Below, one piece after another: positions 42,369 through 52,285 of a stretch of DNA of 64,000 nucleotides. Source of the DNA: Chloroflexota bacterium (lineage in GTDB: Bacteria > Chloroflexota > Dehalococcoidia > Tepidiformales > Tepidiformaceae); assembly GCA_026702615.1 (NCBI GenBank), contig JAPPBY010000019.1, positions 1-64,000 on the forward strand. Direction: 5' to 3'. Both the position numbers and the translations under genes were made by a program. The notes under the pieces are model-generated. The model saw nothing but the letters and a program-made list of their open reading frames with translations, did no database searches and was not told the DNA's origin. Position 1 is the stretch's first letter. Each line of letters opens with the position of its first letter.

Positions 42369-45300
42369 CGAAGCCGGAAAGCGTCCTGATCATCGGCTCC
42401 GGCGCGATCGTGATCGGGCAGGCGGCGGAGTTCGACTACGCCGGCACGCAGGCCTGCAAGGCGGTGCGCGAGGAGGGGGTGCGCAGCATCCTCGTGAACT
42501 CGAATCCGGCCACGATCATGACCGACCTCGACGTGGCGGATGCCGTCTACATCGAACCGCTTACGGTTCCGACGATTGAGCGCATCATCGCGCGGGAGCG
42601 GCCAGACGGGCTGCTCCCGACGCTCGGAGGCCAGACGGGCCTCAACCTCGCCGTGGACCTCGCGAACGCGGGGATTCTCGAGAAGTACAACGTGCAGCTT
42701 CTGGGCACGCCGCTGGAGTCGATCCGGCGAGCGGAGGACCGGGAGCTGTTCAACGACCTGCTGGCGAAGATCGGCGAACCCGTGCTCGAGAGCGAGCCCT
42801 GCGAAACGGTCGAGGCGTGCGAAGCGGCGGCGGAGCGGATCGGGCTGCCGGTCGTTATCCGGCCCGCCTACACGCTCGGGGGTACGGGCGGGGGCATCGC
42901 CTTCACACCGGAGGAACTGCGCACGATTGCGACGAGCGGTCTGGCTGCCAGCCCCATCACGCAGGTGCTGGTCGAGCGCTACCTCGGCGGCTGGAAAGAG
43001 GTCGAGTACGAGGTGATGCGGGACAGCGCGGGCAACTGCGTGACGATCTGCAACATGGAGAACCTCGACCCGATGGGCGTCCACACGGGCGACTCGATCG
43101 TGGTCGCGCCCTCACAGACGTTGACGGACAAGGACTACCAGATGCTGCGCTCGGCGGCGCTGCGCATCATCGACGAGCTCGGCATCGAGGGCGGCTGCAA
43201 CATCCAGTTCTCGATGGCGCCGCGTAAGGACGTGCGCGACTGGGAGGGTGACCCGAGCGAACCGCTTCCCTACTTCGTGATCGAGGTGAACCCGCGCGTC
43301 TCGCGCTCGTCGGCGCTGGCCTCGAAGGCAACCGGGTACCCGATCGCACGGGTGGCGGCGAAGATCGCCTGCGGCAAGACGCTCGACGAGATCCCCAACG
43401 CGGTTACGCAGCGCACGACGGCGGCGTTCGAGCCGGCGCTCGACTACTGCGTCGTCAAGATTCCGCGCTGGCCGTTCGACAAGTTCGCCCTGGGCGACCG
43501 GGGGCTGGGCACACAGATGAAAGCCACCGGCGAGGTGATGGCCATCGACCGCACCTTCGAGGGAGCGCTGAACAAGGCCGTGCGTTCGCTCGAATTCGGG
43601 CGCCGCACCCTGCTCTGGGAGGACGCCGCGTGGCGCGACGCCAAGGCGATCGATCTGCGAGCCACCGACACGCGCCTCTGGGCGCTGATGGCGGCGCTGC
43701 GCCGGGACGTGCCGGTCGCCGACCTTGCGACGGAGACGGGGGTCGACCCGTGGTTCCTGGAGCGGCTGCAGCGGATCGTCGGGGTCGAGCGCCGACTGCT
43801 CTCGGAGCCGCTCGACGCCGAGCTGCTGCTGGAAGCGAAGCAGATGGGGTTCAGTGACGAGATGGTGGGACAGCTCGCCGACCGGCTCGCTGAGCACGTG
43901 CGGGAGCTGCGCCTCCAGCTGGGGATGCGACCGGTCTACAAGATGGTCGACACCTGCGCGGCCGAGTTCGATGCGTTCACGCCCTACTTCTATTCGACCT
44001 ACGAGCAGGAGAACGAGGCCACCCCCGAACCGGGCGTCTCGACCGTGGTGCTGGGGAGCGGGCCAATCAGGATCGGGCAGGGGATCGAGTTCGACTACGC
44101 GAGCGTGCACGCCGCCTGGGCGCTCCAGGACGCAGGCCGTCGCGCCATCCTCGTGAATTCGAACCCGGAGACGGTCTCGACGGACTTCGACACCAGCGAC
44201 CGGCTCTACTTCGAGCCGCTGGACGAGGAGGCGGTACGGAACATCCTCGAGAACGAGGCGGGGGAAACGGGCGAGACGCCCACGAGCATCGTGCAGTTCG
44301 GGGGGCAAACGGCGGTGAACCTGGCGGAGCCACTGTGGCGGGCGGGACAGGGGATCATCGGGTCGAGCGCCGAGGCGATCGATACGGCCGAAGACCGCGA
44401 GCTGTTCGAACGGTTCCTCCAGAACCTCGGCATTCCCCAGCCTCCCGGCGCGGCCGTGCGCACGCTCGAGGAGGGGTTGAAGACGGCGCAGACGATCGGC
44501 TACCCCGTGCTCGTGCGGCCCTCGTACGTACTCGGGGGGCGGGCGATGGAGATCGTGCAGAACCCGCGCGAAATGGTCGGGTTCCTCGCGCAGGCGGCGG
44601 AGGCGGCGGAAGGGCGGCCGATCCTCATCGACAAGTACCTGGAGGGCCGAGAGGTGGAGGTGGACGCGATCTGCGACGGTGAGCGCGTCCTCATCCCCGG
44701 GATCATGGAACACATCGAGCGGGCCGGGGTGCACTCGGGCGACTCGATGGCGGTCTACCCGCCCGTGCACCTCGACGACGAGGAGCGGGAGACGATCTGC
44801 CGCCACACGGAGCAGATCGTGCTCGGCATGGGAGCGATCGGGCTCACGAATATCCAGTACGTGGTGTTGCCCCGGGACGCCTCGGGGGCGCCGCAGGTGT
44901 ACGTGCTGGAGGTGAACCCGCGGGCGAGCCGCACGGTGCCGTTCATCTCGAAAGTGACGGGCGTGCCGATGGTGCAGCTGGCGGTGCGGGCGATGTGCGG
45001 CGAGTCGCTGGAGAGCCAGGGGTACGAGGGCGGCCTCTGGCCGGAACGGAACCTGGTAGCGGTGAAGGCGCCCGTCTTCTCGATGTCGAAACTGGCCGAG
45101 GTCGACACGTATCTCGGGCCGGAGATGAAGAGTACGGGCGAGGTGATGGGCATCGACAGCGCCTACGAACCGGCGCTGGCGAAGGCGCTCGTGGCCTCCG
45201 ACCTGGCGCTGGAGCCGGGAACGCCCGTGCTCCTCTCGCTGAGCGACCGCACGAAGGCGGAGGCGCTGCCGCTCGTGCACGCGCTGCACGACGCCGGCTG

Positions 45301-45619
45301 CGACCTCTACGCCACGGAGGGCACGGGGGCGATGCTGGACGCGCTCGGCATCCCCTCAACGGTCGTGACGAAGGTGCTGAGCGGCGCCCATCCGAACGTG
45401 GTGGACGTGATCGAGGACGGTACGGTTCGCTGCGTGCTCAACACGTCCGAAAACCGGATGACGGGGTCGCTACGGGACGGCTTCCACATCCGGCGGGCAG
45501 CGGCGGAGAAGCGCATCCCCTGCTTCACGTCGATCGACACGGCGCGGGCGGCCATCGAGACGATGCGCGGGACCGTGACGCCGGCGGTCGCCCGGCTGGA
45601 CGAGTACGTGGCGCGATGA
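42365..45619 (+). CDS. carB: Carbamoyl-phosphate synthase large subunit
   Basis: Makes carbamoyl phosphate from bicarbonate, ammonia and two ATP. The 1084-residue protein has the two homologous halves, each beginning with a pre-ATP-grasp motif ([19 protein letters not shown] and [18 protein letters not shown]), each with an ATP-grasp domain, the oligomerisation domain between them and the C-terminal MGS-like allosteric domain ([18 protein letters not shown]). Length is normal. It overlaps the preceding gene and pyrK, both as ATGA. Confidence 0.96.
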   Translation: MTKPESVLIIGSGAIVIGQAAEFDYAGTQACKAVREEGVRSILVNSNPATIMTDLDVADAVYIEPLTVPTIERIIARERPDGLLPTLGGQTGLNLAVDLANAGILEKYNVQLLGTPLESIRRAEDRELFNDLLAKIGEPVLESEPCETVEACEAAAERIGLPVVIRPAYTLGGTGGGIAFTPEELRTIATSGLAASPITQVLVERYLGGWKEVEYEVMRDSAGNCVTICNMENLDPMGVHTGDSIVVAPSQTLTDKDYQMLRSAALRIIDELGIEGGCNIQFSMAPRKDVRDWEGDPSEPLPYFVIEVNPRVSRSSALASKATGYPIARVAAKIACGKTLDEIPNAVTQRTTAAFEPALDYCVVKIPRWPFDKFALGDRGLGTQMKATGEVMAIDRTFEGALNKAVRSLEFGRRTLLWEDAAWRDAKAIDLRATDTRLWALMAALRRDVPVADLATETGVDPWFLERLQRIVGVERRLLSEPLDAELLLEAKQMGFSDEMVGQLADRLAEHVRELRLQLGMRPVYKMVDTCAAEFDAFTPYFYSTYEQENEATPEPGVSTVVLGSGPIRIGQGIEFDYASVHAAWALQDAGRRAILVNSNPETVSTDFDTSDRLYFEPLDEEAVRNILENEAGETGETPTSIVQFGGQTAVNLAEPLWRAGQGIIGSSAEAIDTAEDRELFERFLQNLGIPQPPGAAVRTLEEGLKTAQTIGYPVLVRPSYVLGGRAMEIVQNPREMVGFLAQAAEAAEGRPILIDKYLEGREVEVDAICDGERVLIPGIMEHIERAGVHSGDSMAVYPPVHLDDEERETICRHTEQIVLGMGAIGLTNIQYVVLPRDASGAPQVYVLEVNPRASRTVPFISKVTGVPMVQLAVRAMCGESLESQGYEGGLWPERNLVAVKAPVFSMSKLAEVDTYLGPEMKSTGEVMGIDSAYEPALAKALVASDLALEPGTPVLLSLSDRTKAEALPLVHALHDAGCDLYATEGTGAMLDALGIPSTVVTKVLSGAHPNVVDVIEDGTVRCVLNTSENRMTGSLRDGFHIRRAAAEKRIPCFTSIDTARAAIETMRGTVTPAVARLDEYVAR

Positions 45620-46380
45620 TCCGCGAAGAGGCGACGGTCCTCTCGAACGAGCCGTGCTACGAAGGCGGCTACGTCATCTGGCTCGATGCACCCACCCTGG
45701 CGGCGGCGGGACACACGCCCGGACAGTTCGTGATGGTGCGCTGCGCCGCCGAAGGCGGGGATCCGGAGTTCTCACGCGCGTTCAGCTACCACCGCGCGGA
45801 GGAGGGGCGGGTCGCACTGCTCTACACAGTCGCGGGGCGAGGGACGGCCTGGCTGGCAGCGCGCCGCCGGGGGGACACGGTGTCGCTCTACGGCCCGCTC
45901 GGGAACGGCTTCCGGCTTCCGGACGGCTCCGGAAACCTGCTGCTGGTGGCAGGGGGCGTGGGCGTCGCGCCAATGGTCGACCTGGCCGAGGTGGCACTGG
46001 CGCAGGGTCACCAGGTGACGGCGATGATGGGCGCACGGACGGCCTCGCAGCTCCTGCCGGCCTCGGCCTGGCCGAGCGAGGTCGAGTACGTGGTCGTGAC
46101 GGAGGATGGGTCGCAGGGGCTGCGGGGACGGGTCACGGAGCACCTCGACGAGTACGTGGCGTGGTCGAGCAGGCTGTACGCGTGCGGTCCGAACCCGATG
46201 TTCGCGTCGATGGCGGAGGCGCTGCGGCAGAACGGACGCCGCCAGCGCCCCGAGATCCTGATGGAAGAGAACATGCCCTGCGGCTGGGGCCTCTGCTACG
46301 GGTGCGCGATTTTCACGCGCCATGGCGTTCGGCTGTGCTGCAAGGACGGGCCTCGGTTCAACCTGTTCGACGTGTTCTAG
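45616..46380 (+). CDS. pyrK: Dihydroorotate dehydrogenase electron-transfer subunit
   Basis: The FAD and [2Fe-2S] protein that passes electrons from class 1B dihydroorotate dehydrogenase (PyrD) to NAD+. The 254-residue protein has a ferredoxin-reductase-type FAD/NAD domain ([36 protein letters not shown]) and the C-terminal cluster motif [10 protein letters not shown] followed by CC in RLCCKDGP. The start overlaps carB as ATGA. pyrD, its partner, normally follows but is not in this window; pyrE and pyrF are also absent. Confidence 0.92.
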   Translation: MIREEATVLSNEPCYEGGYVIWLDAPTLAAAGHTPGQFVMVRCAAEGGDPEFSRAFSYHRAEEGRVALLYTVAGRGTAWLAARRRGDTVSLYGPLGNGFRLPDGSGNLLLVAGGVGVAPMVDLAEVALAQGHQVTAMMGARTASQLLPASAWPSEVEYVVVTEDGSQGLRGRVTEHLDEYVAWSSRLYACGPNPMFASMAEALRQNGRRQRPEILMEENMPCGWGLCYGCAIFTRHGVRLCCKDGPRFNLFDVF

Positions 46381-46396
46381 TCTGACATTCCCGTGC

Positions 46397-46402
46397 TACA
46401 AT
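46397..46402 (+). promoter_or_regulatory. -10 box upstream of the coiled-coil gene
   Basis: TACAAT lies 17 bases after the pyrK stop and about 30 bases before the ATG of the next gene, suggesting a new promoter rather than continuation of the pyr operon. Confidence 0.5.
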
Positions 46403-46432
46403 GCTTCCCGCACACAACGTGTGGGCGGCAAG

Positions 46433-46855
46433 ATGGCATCAGCGGAACAGTCAGGCGAAACGCTCCGGGATTTCAGCAGCCCTGCAACGTGGGGTGACGT
46501 TGAGCAGGTGCGCCTCTCGCTAGAGACCAAGATCGATACGAGCATCGCGGATGTGAAGACGCAGATGGCAGAGGTGGAGACCCGACTCGTATCACGCATC
46601 GTCGGACTAGAGACACAGGTTGAAAGTCGATTCGGCGCGCTCGAGACACAGGTTGAGAGTCGATTCGGCGCGCTCGAAAGGCAGGGCGAGAACCGTTCCA
46701 GTGGCCTGGAGGCTCGGCTGAGCGAGTTTGAGACCGGACTGGAAAGACGACTGGCTCAACTGGAGGTTCGCCTCACCCGGCTTTTCCTTGGGGCGGTGGC
46801 GGCGGGGGTGGCCGTTCTCGGAGTTCTCGTTGGAATCCTTCAAGCCGTCGACTGA
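46433..46855 (+). CDS. Coiled-coil protein with C-terminal membrane anchor
   Basis: A 140-residue protein with a predicted long coiled coil (about 22-115) and one C-terminal transmembrane helix (about 117-137, LFLGAVAAGVAVLGVLVGIL). The coil contains perfect or near-perfect 11-residue repeats (LETQVESRFGA) encoded by 33-bp tandem repeats. It resembles DUF1640-like or other small tail-anchored coiled-coil proteins. ATG 46433 is chosen; a GTG at 46421 is possible. It lies between pyrK and recA with its own likely promoter. Confidence 0.68.
   Translation: MASAEQSGETLRDFSSPATWGDVEQVRLSLETKIDTSIADVKTQMAEVETRLVSRIVGLETQVESRFGALETQVESRFGALERQGENRSSGLEARLSEFETGLERRLAQLEVRLTRLFLGAVAAGVAVLGVLVGILQAVD
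46607..46672 (+). repeat. Two tandem 33-bp repeats in the coiled-coil gene
   Basis: Units at 46607-46639 and 46640-46672 differ at only two positions; a third, diverged unit follows. They encode the 11-residue coil unit, so gain or loss of units would keep the frame and change coil length. Confidence 0.8.
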
Positions 46856-46898
46856 GGGCGGGCGTGCAACGACGCGTCCGGTGCCTGGGAATCGGGGG

Positions 46899-46928
46899 TT
46901 GCGTACATACGTTCTAGTGCCGTAGCAT
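46899..46928 (+). promoter_or_regulatory. recA promoter
   Basis: TTGCGT (46899-46904) and TAGCAT (46923-46928) form a -35/-10 pair with an 18-base spacer. An SOS-type box lies within the spacer and -35. The transcription start would be about 20 bases before the GGGGAGA ribosome site of recA. Confidence 0.55.
46902..46915 (+). promoter_or_regulatory. LexA (SOS) box of recA
   Basis: CGTACATACGTTCT matches 12 of 14 positions of the Gram-positive/actinobacterial SOS consensus CGAACATACGTTCG form. It overlaps the recA promoter, as expected for repression by LexA. lexA itself is not in the window. Confidence 0.7.
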
Positions 46929-46957
46929 TGCCATCCAGCACACGGGGAGAGCACGAC

Positions 46958-48028
<1,071 letters not shown>

Positions 48029-48036
48029 GCGGTTCG

Positions 48037-48696
48037 ATGGCCCCGGACGAACGGGACGGACCTCCCCGAGTCACGGCGATCAAGCGGCGGCCGGAGGGGC
48101 CTGCGGTGCTGACCACAAGCGACGGCGAGACCGTCATCGTGCATGCGGAAGCGCTCAAGCTGGCGGGGATACGCGAAGGGGACATCTTCGACCACAAGGC
48201 GCGAAAGAAGCTGGACCTTGAGAAGTACCGCCAGACTGCGCACAACGGAGCGCTCCGTCACCTGTCGCGCCGACCCCGCAGCGAGAAGGAGTTGCGCACG
48301 TACCTGCGGCAGCGGCGCATCCCAGCGGACATCATCGAGGAAGAGGTGGAGCGGCTGAGGGGGACGGGCCTGGTGGACGACGAGGCGTTCGCGCAGTCGT
48401 GGGTGGGGGAGCGGCAGTCGAGCGCACCGCGGGGGCAGCGCCTCTTGCGCTCCGAGTTGCTGGGCAAGGGCGTTCAGGCCGAGGTAGCCGACGAGGCGGT
48501 GTTGTCGGTCGACGACCGGACGGCCGCCCTGGCGGTGGCGCGGGGCCGGGCGCACCGATTGGCGGACCTCGAATTCCGGGTGTTCAGCCAGCGGCTCGGG
48601 GGCTTCCTGCGGCGTCGCGGGTTCGCGTACGACGACATCGAGGAGGCGGTGCGAACCGTCTGGAACGAGACAGCACCGGAGTCGGAGCGGCGGTAA
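48037..48696 (+). CDS. recX: Regulatory protein RecX
   Basis: A 219-residue RecX-like protein that modulates RecA filament growth. Three helical repeats are visible: ALRHLSRRPRSEKELRTYLR (about 70-90), GTGLVDDEAFAQSWVGER and the C-terminal FLRRRGFAYDDIEEAV. The N-terminal 65 residues form an extra domain (AIKRRPEGPAVLTTSDGE) seen in several RecX proteins. The gene begins eight bases after the recA stop, so the two are cotranscribed under SOS control. Confidence 0.88.
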   Translation: MAPDERDGPPRVTAIKRRPEGPAVLTTSDGETVIVHAEALKLAGIREGDIFDHKARKKLDLEKYRQTAHNGALRHLSRRPRSEKELRTYLRQRRIPADIIEEEVERLRGTGLVDDEAFAQSWVGERQSSAPRGQRLLRSELLGKGVQAEVADEAVLSVDDRTAALAVARGRAHRLADLEFRVFSQRLGGFLRRRGFAYDDIEEAVRTVWNETAPESERR

Positions 48697-48736
48697 GGGC
48701 ACGTCCCCTGGCGGCGCTCATTGCATCGCGAAAGTT

Positions 48737-48766
48737 TTGACGGGTTCTTGGCAAGACACGTACCAT
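48737..48766 (+). promoter_or_regulatory. Putative promoter of rny
   Basis: TTGACG (48737-48742) and TACCAT (48761-48766) are in promoter orientation with an 18-base spacer, in the 140-base gap after recX. The transcript would carry a leader of about 65 bases before the rny ATG. Confidence 0.5.
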
Positions 48767-48836
48767 CGCCGCAGAGCGGCGCACCGCCGCTTTGGGAACA
48801 CGATGTCGCAACTTGCGATTCACCTGGAGCAAGACC

Positions 48837-50366
48837 ATGCCGGCGATCATTGCCGTTGTCGCCGGCCTCGTGGGCATTCTGATCGGGATCGGCGTGGGCT
48901 ACGTCCTGCGCCGCCGCTCTGCGCAACACTCATTGCAGCAGGCGGAGGAGGACGCCCGGCAGATACTCTCTGAGGCCGAAACCAAGAGCCGCGAGCTTGA
49001 GCTGGAAACCAAGGAGGAGGCGCTCAAGCTCAGAAACGAAGCAGAAGCCAATATTCGCGAGTGGCGTTCGGAGCTCTCGCGGACGGAAAACCGCCTCTCC
49101 CAGCGCGAGGAGAACCTCGACCGCAAGGCCGAGGGGATTGATTCGCGCGAAATTGCCCTGCAGGACCGGTCGGAGGCGCTACGCGCTTCCGAGGAAGACA
49201 TGGCGGAGTTGCGTGCGGAGCAGGAGCGCGCCATCGAGCGCGTCAGCGGGCTGAGCCGCGAAGAGGCTCGCGAACAGCTTCTCGCCGCCGTGGATGATGA
49301 AATCCGGGACGAAGCAAGCCGCCGCGTTCGAGAGATGGAGCGCGAAGCGGAGCAGACCGCGGCGACGCGCGCCCGCGACGTCATTGCCACGGCGATCCAG
49401 CGGTACGCAGGCGAGGTGACCGCGGAGACAACCGTCTCCGTCGTGCCCATCGGCAGCGATGACATGAAGGGCCGCATCATCGGGCGCGAGGGGCGCAACA
49501 TCCGCGCCATCGAGGCCGCGACGGGCGTCGACCTGATCATCGACGACACGCCCGACGCCGTGACGATCAGCTCGTTCGACCCGGTGAGGCGCGAGGTAGC
49601 GCGGGTGGCGCTTGCCGGCCTTGTACAGGACGGCCGCATCCACCCGACCCGCATCGAAGAGGCGGTCTCGAAGGCGCAGCGCAACGTCGAAACGACCATG
49701 GCCGAATCGGCGGAGGCCGCAGCCGCCGAGGCGGACGTGCTCAACCTGCACCCAGAGGTGATGAAGACCCTCGGGCGATTGCGGTACCGCACGAGCTACG
49801 GCCAAAACGTCATGCGCCACTCCGTGGAGACGGCGCACATCGCGGCGATGATCGCGCGGGAGGTGGGCGCCGACGAGGACATCGCGCGCGCCGGTGGCTT
49901 CCTGCACGACCTCGGCAAGGCCGTCGACCACGAGGTCGAAGGGACGCACGCCCTCATCGGGGCGGACATCGCGCGGCGCTACCGCATCCGCGAGGAGGTC
50001 GCGCACTGCATCGAGGCGCACCACGAGGAGGTCGAGCTCGGCACGGTGGAGGCCGTGATCGTGCAGATGGCGGACGCCATCAGCGGCGGGCGCCCCGGCG
50101 CGCGGCGCGAATCGCTCGACAGCTACGTGAAGCGGCTCGAGACGCTTGAAGAGATCGCGAAGGACCAGAAGGGCGTGGAGCAGGCGTTCGCCATCCAGGC
50201 GGGCCGCGAGCTCCGCATCGTTGTCAGCCCCGAGCAGGTCGACGACCTCGAATCGATGCGCATCGCGCGCGACGTGAGCCAGAAGATCGAGGAGAGCGTC
50301 GACTACCCGGGACAGATCAAGGTGACCGTCGTGCGGGAGACGCGCGCGACGGAGTACGCGCGTTAG
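48837..50366 (+). CDS. rny: Ribonuclease Y
   Basis: A membrane-anchored endoribonuclease that starts mRNA decay. The 509-residue protein has an N-terminal membrane helix (about 3-22, IIAVVAGLVGILIGIGVGYVL in part), a long coiled coil (about 25-190), a KH RNA-binding domain with GRIIGREGRNIRAIE (about 216-230) and an HD phosphohydrolase domain with MRHSVETAHI and LHDLGKAVDHE (His356/Asp357). ATG 48837 is chosen because GGAG lies seven bases before it and the membrane helix then starts at once. A PHP-domain gene follows after eight bases. Confidence 0.95.
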   Translation: MPAIIAVVAGLVGILIGIGVGYVLRRRSAQHSLQQAEEDARQILSEAETKSRELELETKEEALKLRNEAEANIREWRSELSRTENRLSQREENLDRKAEGIDSREIALQDRSEALRASEEDMAELRAEQERAIERVSGLSREEAREQLLAAVDDEIRDEASRRVREMEREAEQTAATRARDVIATAIQRYAGEVTAETTVSVVPIGSDDMKGRIIGREGRNIRAIEAATGVDLIIDDTPDAVTISSFDPVRREVARVALAGLVQDGRIHPTRIEEAVSKAQRNVETTMAESAEAAAAEADVLNLHPEVMKTLGRLRYRTSYGQNVMRHSVETAHIAAMIAREVGADEDIARAGGFLHDLGKAVDHEVEGTHALIGADIARRYRIREEVAHCIEAHHEEVELGTVEAVIVQMADAISGGRPGARRESLDSYVKRLETLEEIAKDQKGVEQAFAIQAGRELRIVVSPEQVDDLESMRIARDVSQKIEESVDYPGQIKVTVVRETRATEYAR

Positions 50367-50374
50367 GCGGCAAC

Positions 50375-51238
50375 GTGGCGATCGGCGACTTCCACATGCA
50401 CAGCACCGCCTCCGACGGCGTGCACAGCCCTACGTGGGTGATGGAAACAGCGGCGGCGAACGGCGTACGTACGCTTGCGTTGACCGACCACGACACGACT
50501 GAAGGGTTGGAGGAAGCGGGCGCCGCCGCGGAGCGGGTTGGACTGCGTCTCATCTCCGGGATCGAGCTGAGCGTGGACATCGACGAGGCGGATGCACACC
50601 TGCTCGGCTTCGGGTTCGACGTCGGGCACGGGCCGCTGCAGGCGTACCTGAGCGAGCAGCGGGAGGGCCGGGTGGGGCGCATGAAGCGCATGGTGCGAGT
50701 GCTGGGCGAACACGGCGTCACGCTGGATGTCGAGCGAGTGCAGGAGATCGCCGGTGATGCGAGCGTCGGGCGGCCCCACGTGGCGCGCGCGCTCGTCGAG
50801 GCGGGGTACGTCGAGAGCGTGGCCGAGGCGTTCAGCACCTGGCTCGGCGACGGCAAGCCCGCCCACATCACCCGCGACCGGCTGACGCCGGCGGAAGCGA
50901 TCGCACTGCTGCACGAAGCGGGCGGGGCGGTCTTCGTGGCGCATCCCATCTACCTCGGGGAAAACTACGGGGAACGCGTGGCCGAACTCACAGGGATGGG
51001 ACTCGACGGTATCGAGACCTACTACAAGTTCTACGACGCGGAAACCATAGCCACGCACGAAGCGCTCTCGGAGAAGCTCGGACTGGCCCGCTCGGGTGGG
51101 AGCGACTACCACGGGCTGGGCAATGCGAACGACCGCGAAATCGGCGACATCCCCTTCGAGGACAGCGCCGTCGGAGAGTTCGTGGCCTTCCTCGAAGAGC
51201 GCGCGGTCCCCGGGCTCGCGCGGGCAGGAGCATCGTGA
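50375..51238 (+). CDS. PHP-domain metal-dependent phosphoesterase
   Basis: A 287-residue PHP protein resembling the YciV/RNase AM and nucleoside 3',5'-bisphosphate phosphatase group. Metal ligands appear in GDFHMHSTASDG (His7, His9), LALTDHDTTEG, SGIELSVD and, near the end, SGGSDYHG. The family acts on phosphate monoesters or on RNA 5' ends. GTG at 50375 lies nine bases after the rny stop, so a link to RNA turnover is plausible. fabZ starts at its stop codon (GTGATG). Confidence 0.85.
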   Translation: MAIGDFHMHSTASDGVHSPTWVMETAAANGVRTLALTDHDTTEGLEEAGAAAERVGLRLISGIELSVDIDEADAHLLGFGFDVGHGPLQAYLSEQREGRVGRMKRMVRVLGEHGVTLDVERVQEIAGDASVGRPHVARALVEAGYVESVAEAFSTWLGDGKPAHITRDRLTPAEAIALLHEAGGAVFVAHPIYLGENYGERVAELTGMGLDGIETYYKFYDAETIATHEALSEKLGLARSGGSDYHGLGNANDREIGDIPFEDSAVGEFVAFLEERAVPGLARAGAS

Positions 51239-51687
51239 TGGACGTGAACCTGGGCGCCGACGAGATTGAGCAGATCATCCCCCACCGCTACCCGATGCTG
51301 CTGGTCGACCGGATGGTCGAAATCGAGGACGGCGCGCGCGGCGTCGGCATCAAGAGCGTGACGGCGAACGAGTGGTTCTTCGAGGGGCACTTCCCCGGGA
51401 ACCGGGTGATGCCCGGCGTGCTCATCGTGGAGGCGCTGGCGCAGGTGGCGGCGATCACGCTGCTGCGGGACGTGGACCAGGCGGGGAAGATCCCAATGTT
51501 CGGGGGCATCGAGAAGATGCGTTTCCGGCGCCCCGTGACTCCGGGCGACCAGCTGCGGCTGTCGTTCACGCTGGAGCGGATGCGGGGGCCGGTGGGGCGC
51601 GGGGCGGTCGAGGCGAGCGTCGACGGGCAGGTGGTGGCGGACGGCACGATCTCGTTCGCGCTGGTGGAGAACCCGACCGGCCAGTAG
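51238..51687 (+). CDS. fabZ: 3-hydroxyacyl-ACP dehydratase FabZ
   Basis: Dehydrates 3-hydroxyacyl-ACP to trans-2-enoyl-ACP in type II fatty acid synthesis. The 149-residue hot-dog-fold protein starts with IEQIIPHRYPMLLVDR, has catalytic His51 in FEGHFPGNRVMPG and Glu65 in LIVEALAQ. ATG 51238 sits in the TGA of the PHP gene (a GTG at 51235 is an alternative). No lpx genes are nearby, so a fatty acid rather than lipid A role is implied. Confidence 0.94.
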   Translation: MDVNLGADEIEQIIPHRYPMLLVDRMVEIEDGARGVGIKSVTANEWFFEGHFPGNRVMPGVLIVEALAQVAAITLLRDVDQAGKIPMFGGIEKMRFRRPVTPGDQLRLSFTLERMRGPVGRGAVEASVDGQVVADGTISFALVENPTGQ

Positions 51688-51752
51688 GGCTGCTCACACC
51701 CCCTCACGGTCCGTTACCGGAGGCGTCCGGGGCGTCTGCTAGCATGGAATCG

Positions 51753-52235
51753 ATGCCCGAAACGGTGGAGTGCCCCTGCAACGCCAGGGTCCAGACCGCC
51801 CTGCGCTGCAGCCGCTGCGAAGCCCCGATCTGCCCGTCCTGCCTGGTCCAATCGCCCGTAGGGGCGCGCTGTCTCGACTGCGCCCAGGTGGTTCGTGCGC
51901 CCATGTACGTGCTGTCCGGCCAGAACATGCTGCGGGCGGGGCTGGCGTCGGTCGTGGGCGGGGTGGTGATGGGCCTTCTCTGGGCGCTCATCCTGTTGCC
52001 GTTCACACGAGGGTTCTTCGCGCTCATCGTGGGGGTGGCGCTGGGCTACGGATTCACGCGGCTGCTGGAGTTCGCGACGGGCGGGAAGCGCGGTCCGGGG
52101 ATGGTGGGATTCGCGATCGGCGGGATCGTGCTGGCGTGGGTGGTGCTGATCCTGTTCGGCGGGCAGCACTTCGCGCTGTGGGGGCTGGTGGCGGCGGGTA
52201 TCGGGGTCTGGTTCGCGTACCAGAACCTGCGGTAA
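51753..52235 (+). CDS. Zinc-ribbon/B-box-like membrane protein
   Basis: A protein of 160 residues with an N-terminal cysteine-rich domain: CPC, LRCSRCEAPICPSCLVQ and ARCLDCAQ make paired CxxC knuckles like a B-box-type zinc finger. Four membrane segments follow (about 53-78, 80-98, 110-132, 137-155). Similar finger-plus-membrane proteins occur beside rhomboid-like families. ATG 51753 is preferred because a -10-like TAGCAT lies seven bases upstream (leaderless); an ATG at 51744 overlaps that box. Function unknown. Confidence 0.72.
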   Translation: MPETVECPCNARVQTALRCSRCEAPICPSCLVQSPVGARCLDCAQVVRAPMYVLSGQNMLRAGLASVVGGVVMGLLWALILLPFTRGFFALIVGVALGYGFTRLLEFATGGKRGPGMVGFAIGGIVLAWVVLILFGGQHFALWGLVAAGIGVWFAYQNLR

Positions 52236-52285
52236 CGCACAGGCTTTCGTCTACTGTGAACAGCCGCTCTGTGGCTCCCGATAGG

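Noticed and set aside
43112-45289. A 725-codon open frame on the minus strand
   Set aside because: It is antisense to carB and has an Arg/His/Val-rich composition typical of shadow frames.
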